64,000 nt of DNA, taken from NCBI GenBank assembly GCA_041650805.1, contig JBAZKM010000002.1, forward strand, positions 1 through 64,000. The letters are read 5' to 3'. The notes beneath the pieces were generated by a model that was not told where the DNA came from, did no database searches, and was given only the letters and a program-made list of their open reading frames with translations. Made by a program: the position numbers and the translations under genes. This document shows positions 41,111 to 49,673 of this stretch, piece by piece (the stretch's first letter is position 1; the number at the start of each line of letters is the position of its first letter). The stretch is from Candidatus Omnitrophota bacterium. Lineage in GTDB: Bacteria > Omnitrophota > Gorgyraeia > 2-01-FULL-45-10.

Positions 41111-43939
41111 CTATTTATCTCCTTTTTTCACCACGCCTACACATCTTTCGCATAAGGTCGGATGGTCTTTGTCTGAGCCGACCCGTTCACTGTAATTCCA
41201 GCATCTCTGGCATTTTTCTCCCCGCGCCTTTTCCACGCGGACGATGACGGATGGCGTACCTTCAGCGCCTATGCCGGAGGTGCCGGACGGCTCCTCCACC
41301 TCGACCTGCGACACTATAAAAAGATAACGGAGGATATCCCTGTTATCTTTCAAGACCCTCTTATACTTATCGTCCCCGGAGATCACGGTAACGGATGCCG
41401 CGAGGCTCGACCCTATGACGCCCTCCTGGCGTTTCTCCTCGATCTTCTTAAGGACCGATTCCCTGACCTCTATCAGCCGGGACCATTTTTCATCCAGTGC
41501 GGTATCCGCCCATCGGCCGTACTCTCTTTCATCCGGCCAATCCTGGGTGTGGATAGGATCCCCCGAAGGGCCGCCGTGTAGATAACCCCATGCCTCGTCC
41601 GCCGTAAACGCAAGGAGCGGCGCGGTGATCTTCAAAAGACCCGTCAGGAGCGCGAACATGGCCGTCTGTCCCGAACGGCGTTCCCGCGACGCGGCACTAA
41701 ATGTATACATCCTATCTTTCAATATGTCAAGATAAACCGATGATACTTCATATACGCAAAAATTGTACACGTCGCGGTATACCTTGTGGAAGGCGTATGT
41801 CTCATAGCCGGAGGCCGTCTCTTTTATTAGCGAAGCGAATCTCGACAGTATCCACCTGTCTATCTCGGTCATATCGCCGTATGCGACGGCGTCCTTCGCC
41901 GGATCAAAATCGTACAGGTTGCTCAGGAGATACCTGTACGTGTTGCGTATCTTCCTGTACGCCTCCGAAAGGCGTTTCAGTATCTCTTCGGATAGCCGCA
42001 CATCTTCGGAATAGTCGCTTGAGGCGACCCATAGCCGCAGTATATCCGCCCCGTACTTCTTCATGACGTCCTGCGGGGCTATGACGTTCCCCAGCGATTT
42101 CGACATCTTCTTCCCGTCGCCGTCGACGACAAAACCGTGCGTCAGGACGCCCCTGTACGGCGCTCCTCCGTCGATAGCCATGGCCGTTATGAGGGCTGAT
42201 TGGAACCAACCCCTGTGCTGGTCGGACCCTTCGAGATATAGCTCGCACGGATAGTCGAGCCCTTTATTGCCCTTCAGCACCGCCTGGTGGCTGACCCCGG
42301 AATCGAACCAGACGTCTATTATATCGGTCTCTTTAACGAACCCTTTCGATCCGCACTTCGGGCAGACGACACCTTCAGGCAAAAGCTCCTCTTCCTTCCT
42401 GGTGAACCATACATCGGCGCCCTCTTTCTCTACCAGGCCGGCGACGTGCGCGATGACTTCCGCGTCAAGGAGGACCTCCTTACAATTTTTACAATAGAAC
42501 GCTATTATGGGAACGCCCCAATACCTCTGCCGTGACAGGCACCAGTCAGGACGGTTCTCCACCATAGCCGATATCCTCGATGCTCCGGCTTCCGGTATCC
42601 ATCGTATATTCGAACCGATCTTCTCGAGCATCCTAAGCCGCAAATGATCATGATCTATCCTCAAAAAGTACTGGTCGGTGGCCCTGAATATGATAGGCCT
42701 CTTGCACCTCCAGCAGTGCGGATAAGAATGCGTAACCTCCTCCTCATGGAGGAGGGCGCCCAGTGATCTCAGCTTTTCGATAATTGGTTTATTGGCCTTA
42801 TAGACCTCCATGCCGCTGAATTCGCCGGCCGTCTTGTCGAACTTCCCCTTTGTATCCACCGGCATTATAGTCGGAAGACCGTACTTCTTGCCGGTCAGGT
42901 AATCCTCCTGGCCGTGGCCGGGCGCGGTATGCACGCAACCGGTGCCGTCCTCCATCGATACGTAGCCGGCCGACACCACTTTAGACCTTCTGGCGATAAA
43001 AGGATGGTCCGCCTCCGTCCCCTCAAGATCTTTCCCTTTCACGGTCTTAAGTATCTTGAAACCTTTTATCCCGAACTTCTCCATCACCGTCTCAACAAGG
43101 CTTCTGGCAACTATATATATTTCCTCCGAGCTCCTGGCTCCAAGCCCCGAACTTTTAACATACACATACTCGCTCTCCGGGTGCACCGCTATCGCGACAT
43201 TGGCGAGTAGCGTCCACGGGGTCGTAGTCCATATGACGAAAGAAGTCGGGAGTTGGGAGTCGGGAGTTGGGAGTTGACCGTTAGCGACTTTGAATTTTAC
43301 GTAGATCGAAGGCGACGTCTTATTCTCGTATTCGACCTCGGCCTCCGCGAGGGCTGTCTCGCACGTCGAGCACCAATTAACAGGTTTCAGGTCTTTGTAT
43401 ATATACTTCTTCCCGACCAGGAGGCCGAACGACCTCACTATGGCCGCCTCATAATCCTTCGAAAGCGTAAGATACGGCTTCGCCCATTCGCCCAGTATGC
43501 CGAGCCGCTTGAAGTCCTCCCTCTGGATCGCTACGTACTTCATCGCATAGTCGTATGCCAATTTCCTGAACTTTACCTGGTCTATGTCGTATTTGGTCAA
43601 CTTCAGCTCCTTGAAGAGCTGATGCTCGACCGGCAGGCCGTGGCAGTCCCATCCCGGTATATACGGGGAATCGAAACCGCGCATCGTCTTGTATTTTATG
43701 ACGATGTCTTTAAGGATCTTGTTGAGGGCGTGGCCCATATGTATGGTGCCGTTCGCGTACGGCGGGCCGTCATGGAGCACGAACTTATCCTTCCCCTTAC
43801 GTTTTTTACGGATACTTTCGTAAAGGCCCGTCTCGCTCCACCGTTTAAGGATATCCGGTTCGCGGCGCGGCAGGTCCGCCTTCATGGGAAATCCCGTCTT
43901 CGGCAGATTTAATGTATCTTTATATTCCATTTTTTCCAT
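41111..43939 (-). CDS. ileS: Isoleucyl-tRNA synthetase with repeat-derived insertions
   Basis: 942 residues, class I. HIGH motif PYANGTIHMGHALNK, KMSKS in GKKMSKSLGNV, and a C-terminal zinc finger (CQRCWNYSERVG, then CERC). The CP1 editing domain lies in the middle (VIWTTTPWTLLANVAIAVHPE). Two short insertions beside it, Q-L-P-T-P-D-S-Q-L-P-T before VIWTTTPWTL and S-S-G-L-G-A-R-S-S-E-E shortly after, are encoded by heptanucleotide repeats. The start ATG itself is part of a repeat unit; a second ATG at 43930 has no better ribosome binding site. Despite the insertions all catalytic motifs are intact. Confidence 0.96.
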   Translation of the reverse strand: MEKMEYKDTLNLPKTGFPMKADLPRREPDILKRWSETGLYESIRKKRKGKDKFVLHDGPPYANGTIHMGHALNKILKDIVIKYKTMRGFDSPYIPGWDCHGLPVEHQLFKELKLTKYDIDQVKFRKLAYDYAMKYVAIQREDFKRLGILGEWAKPYLTLSKDYEAAIVRSFGLLVGKKYIYKDLKPVNWCSTCETALAEAEVEYENKTSPSIYVKFKVANGQLPTPDSQLPTSFVIWTTTPWTLLANVAIAVHPESEYVYVKSSGLGARSSEEIYIVARSLVETVMEKFGIKGFKILKTVKGKDLEGTEADHPFIARRSKVVSAGYVSMEDGTGCVHTAPGHGQEDYLTGKKYGLPTIMPVDTKGKFDKTAGEFSGMEVYKANKPIIEKLRSLGALLHEEEVTHSYPHCWRCKRPIIFRATDQYFLRIDHDHLRLRMLEKIGSNIRWIPEAGASRISAMVENRPDWCLSRQRYWGVPIIAFYCKNCKEVLLDAEVIAHVAGLVEKEGADVWFTRKEEELLPEGVVCPKCGSKGFVKETDIIDVWFDSGVSHQAVLKGNKGLDYPCELYLEGSDQHRGWFQSALITAMAIDGGAPYRGVLTHGFVVDGDGKKMSKSLGNVIAPQDVMKKYGADILRLWVASSDYSEDVRLSEEILKRLSEAYRKIRNTYRYLLSNLYDFDPAKDAVAYGDMTEIDRWILSRFASLIKETASGYETYAFHKVYRDVYNFCVYEVSSVYLDILKDRMYTFSAASRERRSGQTAMFALLTGLLKITAPLLAFTADEAWGYLHGGPSGDPIHTQDWPDEREYGRWADTALDEKWSRLIEVRESVLKKIEEKRQEGVIGSSLAASVTVISGDDKYKRVLKDNRDILRYLFIVSQVEVEEPSGTSGIGAEGTPSVIVRVEKARGEKCQRCWNYSERVGSDKDHPTLCERCVGVVKKGDK
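43123..43150. repeat. Heptanucleotide repeat inside ileS, GCTCCNN family
   Basis: Degenerate units CCTCCGA, GCTCCTG, GCTCCAA, GCCCCGA, translated as S-G-L-G-A-R-S-S-E. The period is seven bases but the units differ more than in other tracts. Confidence 0.65.
43245..43276. repeat. Heptanucleotide repeat inside ileS, GTYGGGA family
   Basis: Units GTCGGGA, GTTGGGA, GTCGGGA, GTTGGGA and a partial GTTG. Translated in frame as Q-L-P-T-P-D-S-Q-L-P-T. Confidence 0.9.
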
Positions 43940-43997
43940 ACCCTATACCCTATACCCTATACCCCGCTAATATAATCCTTGCCTAGCCCCTATACCC
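43937..43997. repeat. Heptanucleotide repeat, TATACCC family, at the ileS start
   Basis: CATACCC followed by three TATACCC units (43937-43964), then degenerate C-rich sequence and a last TATACCC at 43991-43997. The ileS ATG is the first unit read on the minus strand (GGGTATG). Confidence 0.88.
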
Positions 43998-44866
43998 TAC
44001 TTCACATACTTCCCTATTATCAGCCCGAGCTTCTTCTTCGTCTTCGCCGGGATATCCCCGGACCTCGTGACGATCGAGTTGGCAAGGGCGCTTCCGCAAC
44101 CGCAGCTGCGCTTGCCGCCGAGCCGGCGCAACACCTTCCTCAATATGCTCTTCGACATATCGACATTCTTCATCAGGTTCTGTATGATCATCTCTATCGA
44201 TACCGTCTCCTGCGACTCATCGAGGTACCAGCAGTCGTAATCGGTGATGCATGCAAGGGTCGCATAACAGATCTCCGCCTCGCGCGCCACCTTCGCCTCT
44301 CCCATATTCGTCATGCCTATGATATCCATACCCCAGGAGCGGTACAGCTTCGATTCGGCCTTGGTGGAGAACTGCGGCCCTTCCATATTTATGTACGTCC
44401 CTCCGAGGTGCATGGCCGCTCCGGCGGCCTTGCCGGCTTCATACAGCTCCTTCGAAAGCTCCGCGCAGACCGGCTCGGCGAACGGGATGTGCGCCACTAT
44501 CCCATCACCGAAGAACGTCATCCTGCGCGCCTGGTTCGTCCTGTCTACGAACTGGTCGGGTATGACTATATCGAGCGGTTTCAGTTCCTTCTTCAGACTG
44601 CCGCAAGCGGATACCGATATTATGCGCTCAACCCCGAGTTTCTTCATCCCGTATATATTGGCACAGTAGTTGATCTCCGTAGGCAATATACTGTGGCCTT
44701 TGCCATGCCGGGCCAGGAAGACGACGTCCTTCCCTTCAAACTTGCCGGTCACGAAATCGCCGGACGGCCTGCCGAACGGCGTGGTGACCTTCACCCTCTT
44801 CAGGTCCTTTATACCGTCTATATGATATACCCCGCTTCCGCCTATTATGCCTATCTTTCCCATCAT
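43997..44866 (-). CDS. mtnP: S-methyl-5'-thioadenosine phosphorylase
   Basis: Splits methylthioadenosine with phosphate in methionine salvage. 289 residues: IGIIGGSGVYHIDGI at the start, ARHGKGHSILPTEINYCANI, YINMEGPQFSTKAESKLYR, and the specificity region ACITDYDCW. MTNMGEA replaces the usual MTNMPEA, a single change. Related purine phosphorylases are the alternative; the GGSG and EGPQFSTKAE details favour MTAP. AAGGAG precedes the start. Confidence 0.93.
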   Translation of the reverse strand: MMGKIGIIGGSGVYHIDGIKDLKRVKVTTPFGRPSGDFVTGKFEGKDVVFLARHGKGHSILPTEINYCANIYGMKKLGVERIISVSACGSLKKELKPLDIVIPDQFVDRTNQARRMTFFGDGIVAHIPFAEPVCAELSKELYEAGKAAGAAMHLGGTYINMEGPQFSTKAESKLYRSWGMDIIGMTNMGEAKVAREAEICYATLACITDYDCWYLDESQETVSIEMIIQNLMKNVDMSKSILRKVLRRLGGKRSCGCGSALANSIVTRSGDIPAKTKKKLGLIIGKYVK

Positions 44867-44878
44867 CTCATTCTCCTT

Positions 44879-45178
44879 TTAACCTAACCTCGCCGCGATG
44901 CCAAAAAGCGTGCTTACCAGAAATAATTTCAGGAACCATACGGCGATCAGCGCAAATATCGGAGAGATGTCTATCCCCACCGTGTAAATGGGGAATATCT
45001 TCCTGAACGGCTGTAATATCGGCTCCGTCGTCTTATAAAGGAACTGGACTATGGGATTGAACGGGTCCGGGTTCACCCAGCTTATAAGGGCCCTTATGAT
45101 TATGAGCCAATTCGCTATGGTGAGGGCGTAATCCGTTATCGTCGCCAGCGCAGCTATGAAGTTGCCTAATATGAACAT
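44879..45178 (-). CDS. YggT family membrane protein
   Basis: 99 residues with two membrane segments (about 8-30 and 68-92) and the family motif I-R-A-L-I-S-W-V-N-P-D-P-x-N-P-I. YggT proteins sit next to proC and yggS in many genomes and have been linked to osmotic tolerance and to cell division in some groups; the function is not settled. It begins two bases after proC. Confidence 0.92.
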   Translation of the reverse strand: MFILGNFIAALATITDYALTIANWLIIIRALISWVNPDPFNPIVQFLYKTTEPILQPFRKIFPIYTVGIDISPIFALIAVWFLKLFLVSTLFGIAARLG

Positions 45179-45180
45179 CC

Positions 45181-46020
45181 TTATGCTCCTTTGAGTTTGG
45201 AGTAAACTTTAGATATCTCCTTTGAGCGCTTGCAGGCTGCCTTGACCGCCGCCTTTATGATCGCCTTGAATTTTTTCGATCCGAAGACCTTGAAGGCGGC
45301 TTCCGTCGTCCCGCCCTTAGAGGCCACTTTTTTGCTCAGATCACCGGGACTCTCTTTAAGCACCTCCACCAGTCTCGAGCTGCCTGCGGCCGTCTTGCGC
45401 ACCAGGGCTCCGGCTGTATGCTCATCCAGTCCGAGCTCTGCGGCCGCTTCCATAAGCGCTTCCATCATATAGAAAAAGTAGGCGGGGCCGCTGCCGCTCA
45501 AGGCCGTGACCGCGTCCATTAGACCCTCATCCACCTCAACGACATCGCCGACGGCCGAGAATATCTCTTTGGCCGTCTTCATATCCTCGGCGCCTGCCGA
45601 GGGCCCCGCGCTTATGGCGGAGATCCCCTCGCCTATAGTTGCGGCCATATTGGGCATGACCCTTATCACCGGTATCCCCTTACCGACCATCTGTCCTATA
45701 TAGTCCGTGGTGATACCTGCCGCGATCGATATCAAGAGCTTATCTTTGGATACGGCGCGGCGTATATCCTCATAGAGTATCTTTTCGAGATCTTTCGGCT
45801 TCACCGCAAGTATAACGACATCGGAATGGCTCACCAGATACGCGTTGTCTATCCCGGTCGCTACGCCGTACTTTGCCTTGATGGAATCTCTCCTGGCAGG
45901 GTCTGCGTCGCTTGCTATCAACAGCCCGGGGTCTGCCACGGCGGCCGAAAGTTTCCGTATCATCGCCTCGCCCATATTGCCGCATCCGATCATGCCTATC
46001 TTCTTGTCGATCATATTCAA
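45181..46020 (-). CDS. proC: Pyrroline-5-carboxylate reductase
   Basis: Final step of proline synthesis. 279 residues: Rossmann start IGMIGCGNMGEAMIRKL, I-R-V-M-P-N-M-A-A-T-I-G, and TALSGSGPAYFFYMMEAL. It overlaps yggS by four bases. Together with proB-proA the full path from glutamate is encoded in the window. Confidence 0.97.
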   Translation of the reverse strand: MNMIDKKIGMIGCGNMGEAMIRKLSAAVADPGLLIASDADPARRDSIKAKYGVATGIDNAYLVSHSDVVILAVKPKDLEKILYEDIRRAVSKDKLLISIAAGITTDYIGQMVGKGIPVIRVMPNMAATIGEGISAISAGPSAGAEDMKTAKEIFSAVGDVVEVDEGLMDAVTALSGSGPAYFFYMMEALMEAAAELGLDEHTAGALVRKTAAGSSRLVEVLKESPGDLSKKVASKGGTTEAAFKVFGSKKFKAIIKAAVKAACKRSKEISKVYSKLKGA

Positions 46021-46700
46021 TCCTTAAATATCGCGCGCCCCACTCTGATCATCGTCGCGCCCTCTTCGATAGCGACCTCGAGGTCGCCGGTCATACCCAT
46101 TGATAATTCGGGTATAGGGTATGGGGTATAGGGTATAGAGTTTATAGTATCGCGCAGTTCCCTGAGTTTTCTGAAATATGGCCTGACCGTCTCCGGGTCA
46201 TCGACTTCGGGGGCGATCGTCATCAGTCCCTTAATATTAATATTTTGACATAGAGAGATATCTTTAAACAGACCCGCGACTTCGTCCGGCCCTATCCCGA
46301 ATTTGGTCGATTCGCCGGAAGTATTGACCTGGATCAGGACGTCCTGCACCTTGCCGATCCTCTCCGATTCCCTGTCGATAGCCCTGGCAAGCCGGGCGCT
46401 ATCTACGGAATGTATGAGAGAGAATATCCTGACCGCGTCCTTCACCTTATTCGTCTGCAGGTGGCCGACCATATGCCATACGGCCCTGTCACCTATCACC
46501 TTATATTTAATCGAGGCGTCAGGTACGCGGTTCTCCCCTATATCCCTCACGCCGAGGCCCAGCACTTCTTCGATCTCGCCCGGGCCGACTTCCTTGGTGA
46601 CGCATACGAGCCGGACGTCCTCTTCAAGTCTCCCGGATTTTACGCAAGCGCTTATGATCCTTTGTGTTACGATTTCGAGGTTACCGGCTATCGTGCCCAT
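46017..46700 (-). CDS. yggS: YggS/YBL036C family PLP-binding protein
   Basis: Pyridoxal phosphate homeostasis protein. Motifs: VRLVCVTKEV (PLP Lys), IGENRV, WHMVGHLQTNK, VLIQVNTSGE, and LSMGMTGDLEVAIEEGATMIRVG. A heptad repeat inserts I-P-Y-T-P-Y-P-I-P-E just before LSMGM. A GTG at 46721 is open in frame, but it lies inside a candidate promoter whose start site would fall near 46705; I therefore prefer the ATG at 46700, which would make a nearly leaderless message. With the GTG the gene is 46017-46721. Confidence 0.92.
   Translation of the reverse strand: MGTIAGNLEIVTQRIISACVKSGRLEEDVRLVCVTKEVGPGEIEEVLGLGVRDIGENRVPDASIKYKVIGDRAVWHMVGHLQTNKVKDAVRIFSLIHSVDSARLARAIDRESERIGKVQDVLIQVNTSGESTKFGIGPDEVAGLFKDISLCQNINIKGLMTIAPEVDDPETVRPYFRKLRELRDTINSIPYTPYPIPELSMGMTGDLEVAIEEGATMIRVGRAIFKD
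46110..46137. repeat. Heptanucleotide repeat inside yggS, GGGTATA family
   Basis: GGGTATA, GGGTATG, GGGTATA, GGGTATA. It is the reverse complement of the TATACCC family found before rodA and ileS, here translated as part of the protein. Confidence 0.9.
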
Positions 46701-46711
46701 TTTGAGAGGAT

Positions 46712-46740
46712 ACGATATCACAAAGGGTCGGAAAAGTCAA
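46712..46740 (-). promoter_or_regulatory. Candidate promoter of yggS-proC-yggT-mtnP-ileS
   Basis: -35 TTGACT (46735-46740), 17-base spacer, -10 TATCGT (46712-46717). The -10 is imperfect, but its position between the division cluster and yggS makes sense. Confidence 0.5.
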
Positions 46741-46750
46741 TGCAATTAAG

Positions 46751-46836
46751 AGCTATCAGCTATCAGCTATCAGCTATCAGCTATCAGCTATCAGCTATCA
46801 GCTATCAGCTAAAATAAAAGCTGACGGCTGAAAGCT
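46751..46836. repeat. Heptanucleotide array AGCTATC, eight perfect units plus degenerate copies
   Basis: Eight consecutive AGCTATC units and a partial one fill 46751-46810; 46817-46836 holds degenerate copies (AGCTGAC GGCTGAA AGCT). It separates ftsA from the yggS promoter and is the longest of these arrays here. There is no gene between 46741 and 46870. Confidence 0.97.
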
Positions 46837-46855
46837 AAAATATTGGGAATATTTT
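46837..46855 (-). terminator. Perfect AT-rich hairpin after ftsA, weak terminator candidate
   Basis: AAAATATT-CCC-AATATTTT on the minus strand, 8 bp and all A-T, 16 bases after the ftsA stop. It lacks the GC stem of a normal intrinsic terminator. Confidence 0.3.
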
Positions 46856-46870
46856 GCAAGTACGGAAGGG

Positions 46871-47944
46871 CTAGAAGTAGTTGTTGAATATATCGACGAC
46901 TTTGTCGGATAGACGGCGGGCGAGCGAGCCCTCTTCCACCGTCTTCTTCCTGAGCTTTGCGCAGGCGTACTTCACGGCCCCGATGGCTGTGGATACCTTC
47001 ATACTCTCCATGCTTGAGATGTTGCCGCGTACGTCCCGCACGGTGGCCACCTTCACGGGCACGGCCAGACGCTCCTCCAGGAGCTCGGCGGCACCGTCGA
47101 CGAACGCCATACCTCCGGTGAGGATGACGGACCGGATATCCTCCCCCCTTTTTGAGAATTCGTCGATCTTCCCCTTAACGCGTGATACTATATCGTTAAA
47201 TTCTTTCAGGTCTTTAAGCTCTCCCCTGAAATCGGCGCTGCCTATCCCCGCCACATCTATCTCCTTCAGGATCCCTCCGGAAAATACGGATATCTCGGTA
47301 AGCGAAGCGCCCATACCCAATAATAAAGACCCCTCTTCCTTCTGCCCGGTGTCGAGGAGCGCTTCCCCGTCCGCTATGCCCGTGAATACGACCTCCTTGA
47401 CATCGTAACCGGCGTTATTAACGCACTTATATATGCTCTGTATGTGGTTCACGTTCGCGGTTATTACATATATTTCGCAGGCAAGCCGCGACGCGTACAG
47501 GCCGAGCGGGTTCTTTATCCACGGCTGGTCATCGATAGAAAAATCCTGCACTATCTTATGCACTATCTCCCTGTCGAACGAAAGGCGTATGGTGCTTGCG
47601 GCATTGACGCACCGTTCCATATCGCCCTTTACGACCTCGCGCCCTCTCAGCGAAAGCGGGACCATGCCCCTTGACCGTTCTCCCTTCAGGGACTGGCCGC
47701 TTATCGTGACATATACGTCCCCGCGCCGGGGGGCGGGAGTCCCGGCGGAAAGCTTCGAAAGGACCCTGGATACGGCATCGACCGCCTCGTCCAGGTTCAC
47801 TATCGCGCCCCTCGAAACACCTCCGGACGGGTATGAAGCGTGCGCGACGATCGTGAAGAGCCCGTCCTCTCCGGCCTCGGCGGCTACGCCGGATATCTTG
47901 GACGACCCTATATCAAGACCGATGATGATCGCAGGTTTTTTCAT
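46871..47944 (-). CDS. ftsA: Cell division protein FtsA
   Basis: Actin-like protein that tethers FtsZ to the membrane. 357 residues: I-G-L-D-I-G-S-S-K-I-S-G, the SHS2/1C region after VYVTISGQS, a phosphate 2 site LLLGMGASLTEISV, adenosine motif VILTGGMAFVDGAAEL, and a C-terminal amphipathic helix (LARRLSDKVVDIFNNYF) for membrane binding. Slightly shorter than E. coli FtsA. It overlaps ftsQ by four bases. ftsZ does not follow. Confidence 0.95.
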   Translation of the reverse strand: MKKPAIIIGLDIGSSKISGVAAEAGEDGLFTIVAHASYPSGGVSRGAIVNLDEAVDAVSRVLSKLSAGTPAPRRGDVYVTISGQSLKGERSRGMVPLSLRGREVVKGDMERCVNAASTIRLSFDREIVHKIVQDFSIDDQPWIKNPLGLYASRLACEIYVITANVNHIQSIYKCVNNAGYDVKEVVFTGIADGEALLDTGQKEEGSLLLGMGASLTEISVFSGGILKEIDVAGIGSADFRGELKDLKEFNDIVSRVKGKIDEFSKRGEDIRSVILTGGMAFVDGAAELLEERLAVPVKVATVRDVRGNISSMESMKVSTAIGAVKYACAKLRKKTVEEGSLARRLSDKVVDIFNNYF

Positions 47945-48747
47945 TTAGGACCTATAACGACGTCGTTGAACCGCAGATCTATATACGCTATCCTGTCCAG
48001 CAGGATCCTCGGATCCTTCAATGTCTTTTTAAGAGTGGAAAGACGCGCCTTTATGTTCTCACAACCTATCTTCACCTCGAGGCCGTTCTTCAGCACGAAC
48101 GAAAGGCCCTTCAGGTCTCCGGCATCTATGGAGACGATACCGTATTCCGCGAGGAACCTCGCCCTGCGCATCTCCTTCAGGAGCTCCAGCGCACCGTTCA
48201 GGTTCTTCAGGTCGGCCCTCTTACCCTTCCGTCCCTCGTTCCTTATGCTGATCCCTGTTATGAGCGGTATATCTTTCAGGAACCGGGCGTCTACGTTGGG
48301 GAGGACATAGCCGTCCTCGTCAACCGGGTACTGGCGCACATTGCTGAGTATGGCCACGGGTTTCCTGAAATTCAGGTTCACTACGAGACGGTCCGGCATG
48401 GCCCTGGTGACGGTAAGGCGGCGCGCGTCCGGGTAGGTCTTCTTAAGCGATCTCGCTATCTCGTTCACGTCGGTCTTAAATATGTTCCTGCCTTTATATG
48501 ACCTGAGCAGGTCCATGCTCAGGGCAGCGGTAGATTCCTGGTCTACCAGTATATCTTTGACCTCAACCGCCCTTATCCTGAAGTAATCCGACCTGACGAG
48601 AAAGATATTTATGAGAAAGACCCCTGTAAGGACCAGGGCTAAGATGGTAAGGAGGGCAACTATCTTTTCAACTATGAAATCCCGGGCATCCCTGACAAAA
48701 TCCGGCAGTTTCATCTTAATGCCTTTGAACCTTCTCTGTTTTTTCAT
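47941..48747 (-). CDS. ftsQ: Cell division protein FtsQ
   Basis: 268 residues: cytoplasmic basic start, membrane helix (about 32-52), POTRA domain (YFRIRAVEVKDI) and FtsQ domain (RAMPDRLVVNLNFRKPVA). Links early and late divisome proteins. Overlaps ddl and ftsA by four bases each. Confidence 0.92.
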   Translation of the reverse strand: MKKQRRFKGIKMKLPDFVRDARDFIVEKIVALLTILALVLTGVFLINIFLVRSDYFRIRAVEVKDILVDQESTAALSMDLLRSYKGRNIFKTDVNEIARSLKKTYPDARRLTVTRAMPDRLVVNLNFRKPVAILSNVRQYPVDEDGYVLPNVDARFLKDIPLITGISIRNEGRKGKRADLKNLNGALELLKEMRRARFLAEYGIVSIDAGDLKGLSFVLKNGLEVKIGCENIKARLSTLKKTLKDPRILLDRIAYIDLRFNDVVIGPK

Positions 48748-49673
48748 GATCTCTTTCTTCTCTTAAGCGCATCCTCTACCAGACGGATGCACAATTTCCC
48801 GAATTCCAGCCCGCTCGTCATGGCCGCCTTCGGAAGCAGGCTCCTCTCGGTCATCCCCGGGATGGTGTTCACCTCCAGAACGAAAAGTTCCCCTCCCCTA
48901 TCCGCCATCATGTCGACCCTGGAAAAACACCTGCATCCGAGCGCGCGATGAGCCGCTTCCCCGAGCTCCTGCGCCCTCCCGTACACGCTCTTCCCGACCG
49001 GAGCGGGCACCTTATAAAGCGTCTCCGGATCTTTATATTTTGCGCTGTAATCGTAAACCCTGTTCTTGGGCACCACCTCTATGACCGGCAAAGGCCTGTC
49101 ATCCAGTATGCCAACCGTAAGCTCTCGGCCGTCTATATACTCTTCGACCACGGCGTTCTCGCCGTATTCGAACGCCCTCGCGAGGGCTTCGCTGAGAGAG
49201 GCCTCTTCCCTGACGATCGACAGACCTATGCTGGACCCTTCGAACCGGGGCTTCACGACCACCGGAAATCCGGGTAACCTCACGGTGCCTGCGCGAGACT
49301 TCCCTTTCGACATAACGGCATACTGCGGCGTCGGTATCCCCTTCTTCAGGAAGACCTCTTTGGAGGCGACCTTATCAAGGGCCGTCCTGGAGGCCTTTAC
49401 GCCCGAGCCGGTATACGGTATGCCGGCGTCTTCCAGTATCTTCTGGACCGTGCCGTCCTCCCCGAATCTCCCGTGGAGCGCGATGAATGCAATATCTATC
49501 TGCGACCGTTCGATTATATCACATACGCTCTCGCGGACATCAAGAAAAATCGCATCGCACCCTTCTTTTGACAGGGCTTCACACACCGCCCTGCCCGACC
49601 TCAGGCTTATCTCCCTTTCGTTTGACGGGCCGCCGGCAAGGACGCCTATCCTTCCGAACCTGCTTGATGTCAT
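48744..49673 (-). CDS. ddl: D-alanine-D-alanine ligase
   Basis: Makes the D-Ala-D-Ala dipeptide for peptidoglycan. 309 residues, ATP-grasp fold: VLAGGPSNEREISLRSGRAV, ALHGRFGEDGTVQ, FPVVVKPRFEGSSIGLS, and LEVNTIPGMTERSLLPKAA. It lies between murC-murB and ftsQ, as in many dcw clusters. Confidence 0.97.
   Translation of the reverse strand: MTSSRFGRIGVLAGGPSNEREISLRSGRAVCEALSKEGCDAIFLDVRESVCDIIERSQIDIAFIALHGRFGEDGTVQKILEDAGIPYTGSGVKASRTALDKVASKEVFLKKGIPTPQYAVMSKGKSRAGTVRLPGFPVVVKPRFEGSSIGLSIVREEASLSEALARAFEYGENAVVEEYIDGRELTVGILDDRPLPVIEVVPKNRVYDYSAKYKDPETLYKVPAPVGKSVYGRAQELGEAAHRALGCRCFSRVDMMADRGGELFVLEVNTIPGMTERSLLPKAAMTSGLEFGKLCIRLVEDALKRRKRS

Noticed and set aside
46751..46810. CRISPR array
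   Set aside because: The units are seven bases long with no spacers and no cas genes nearby.
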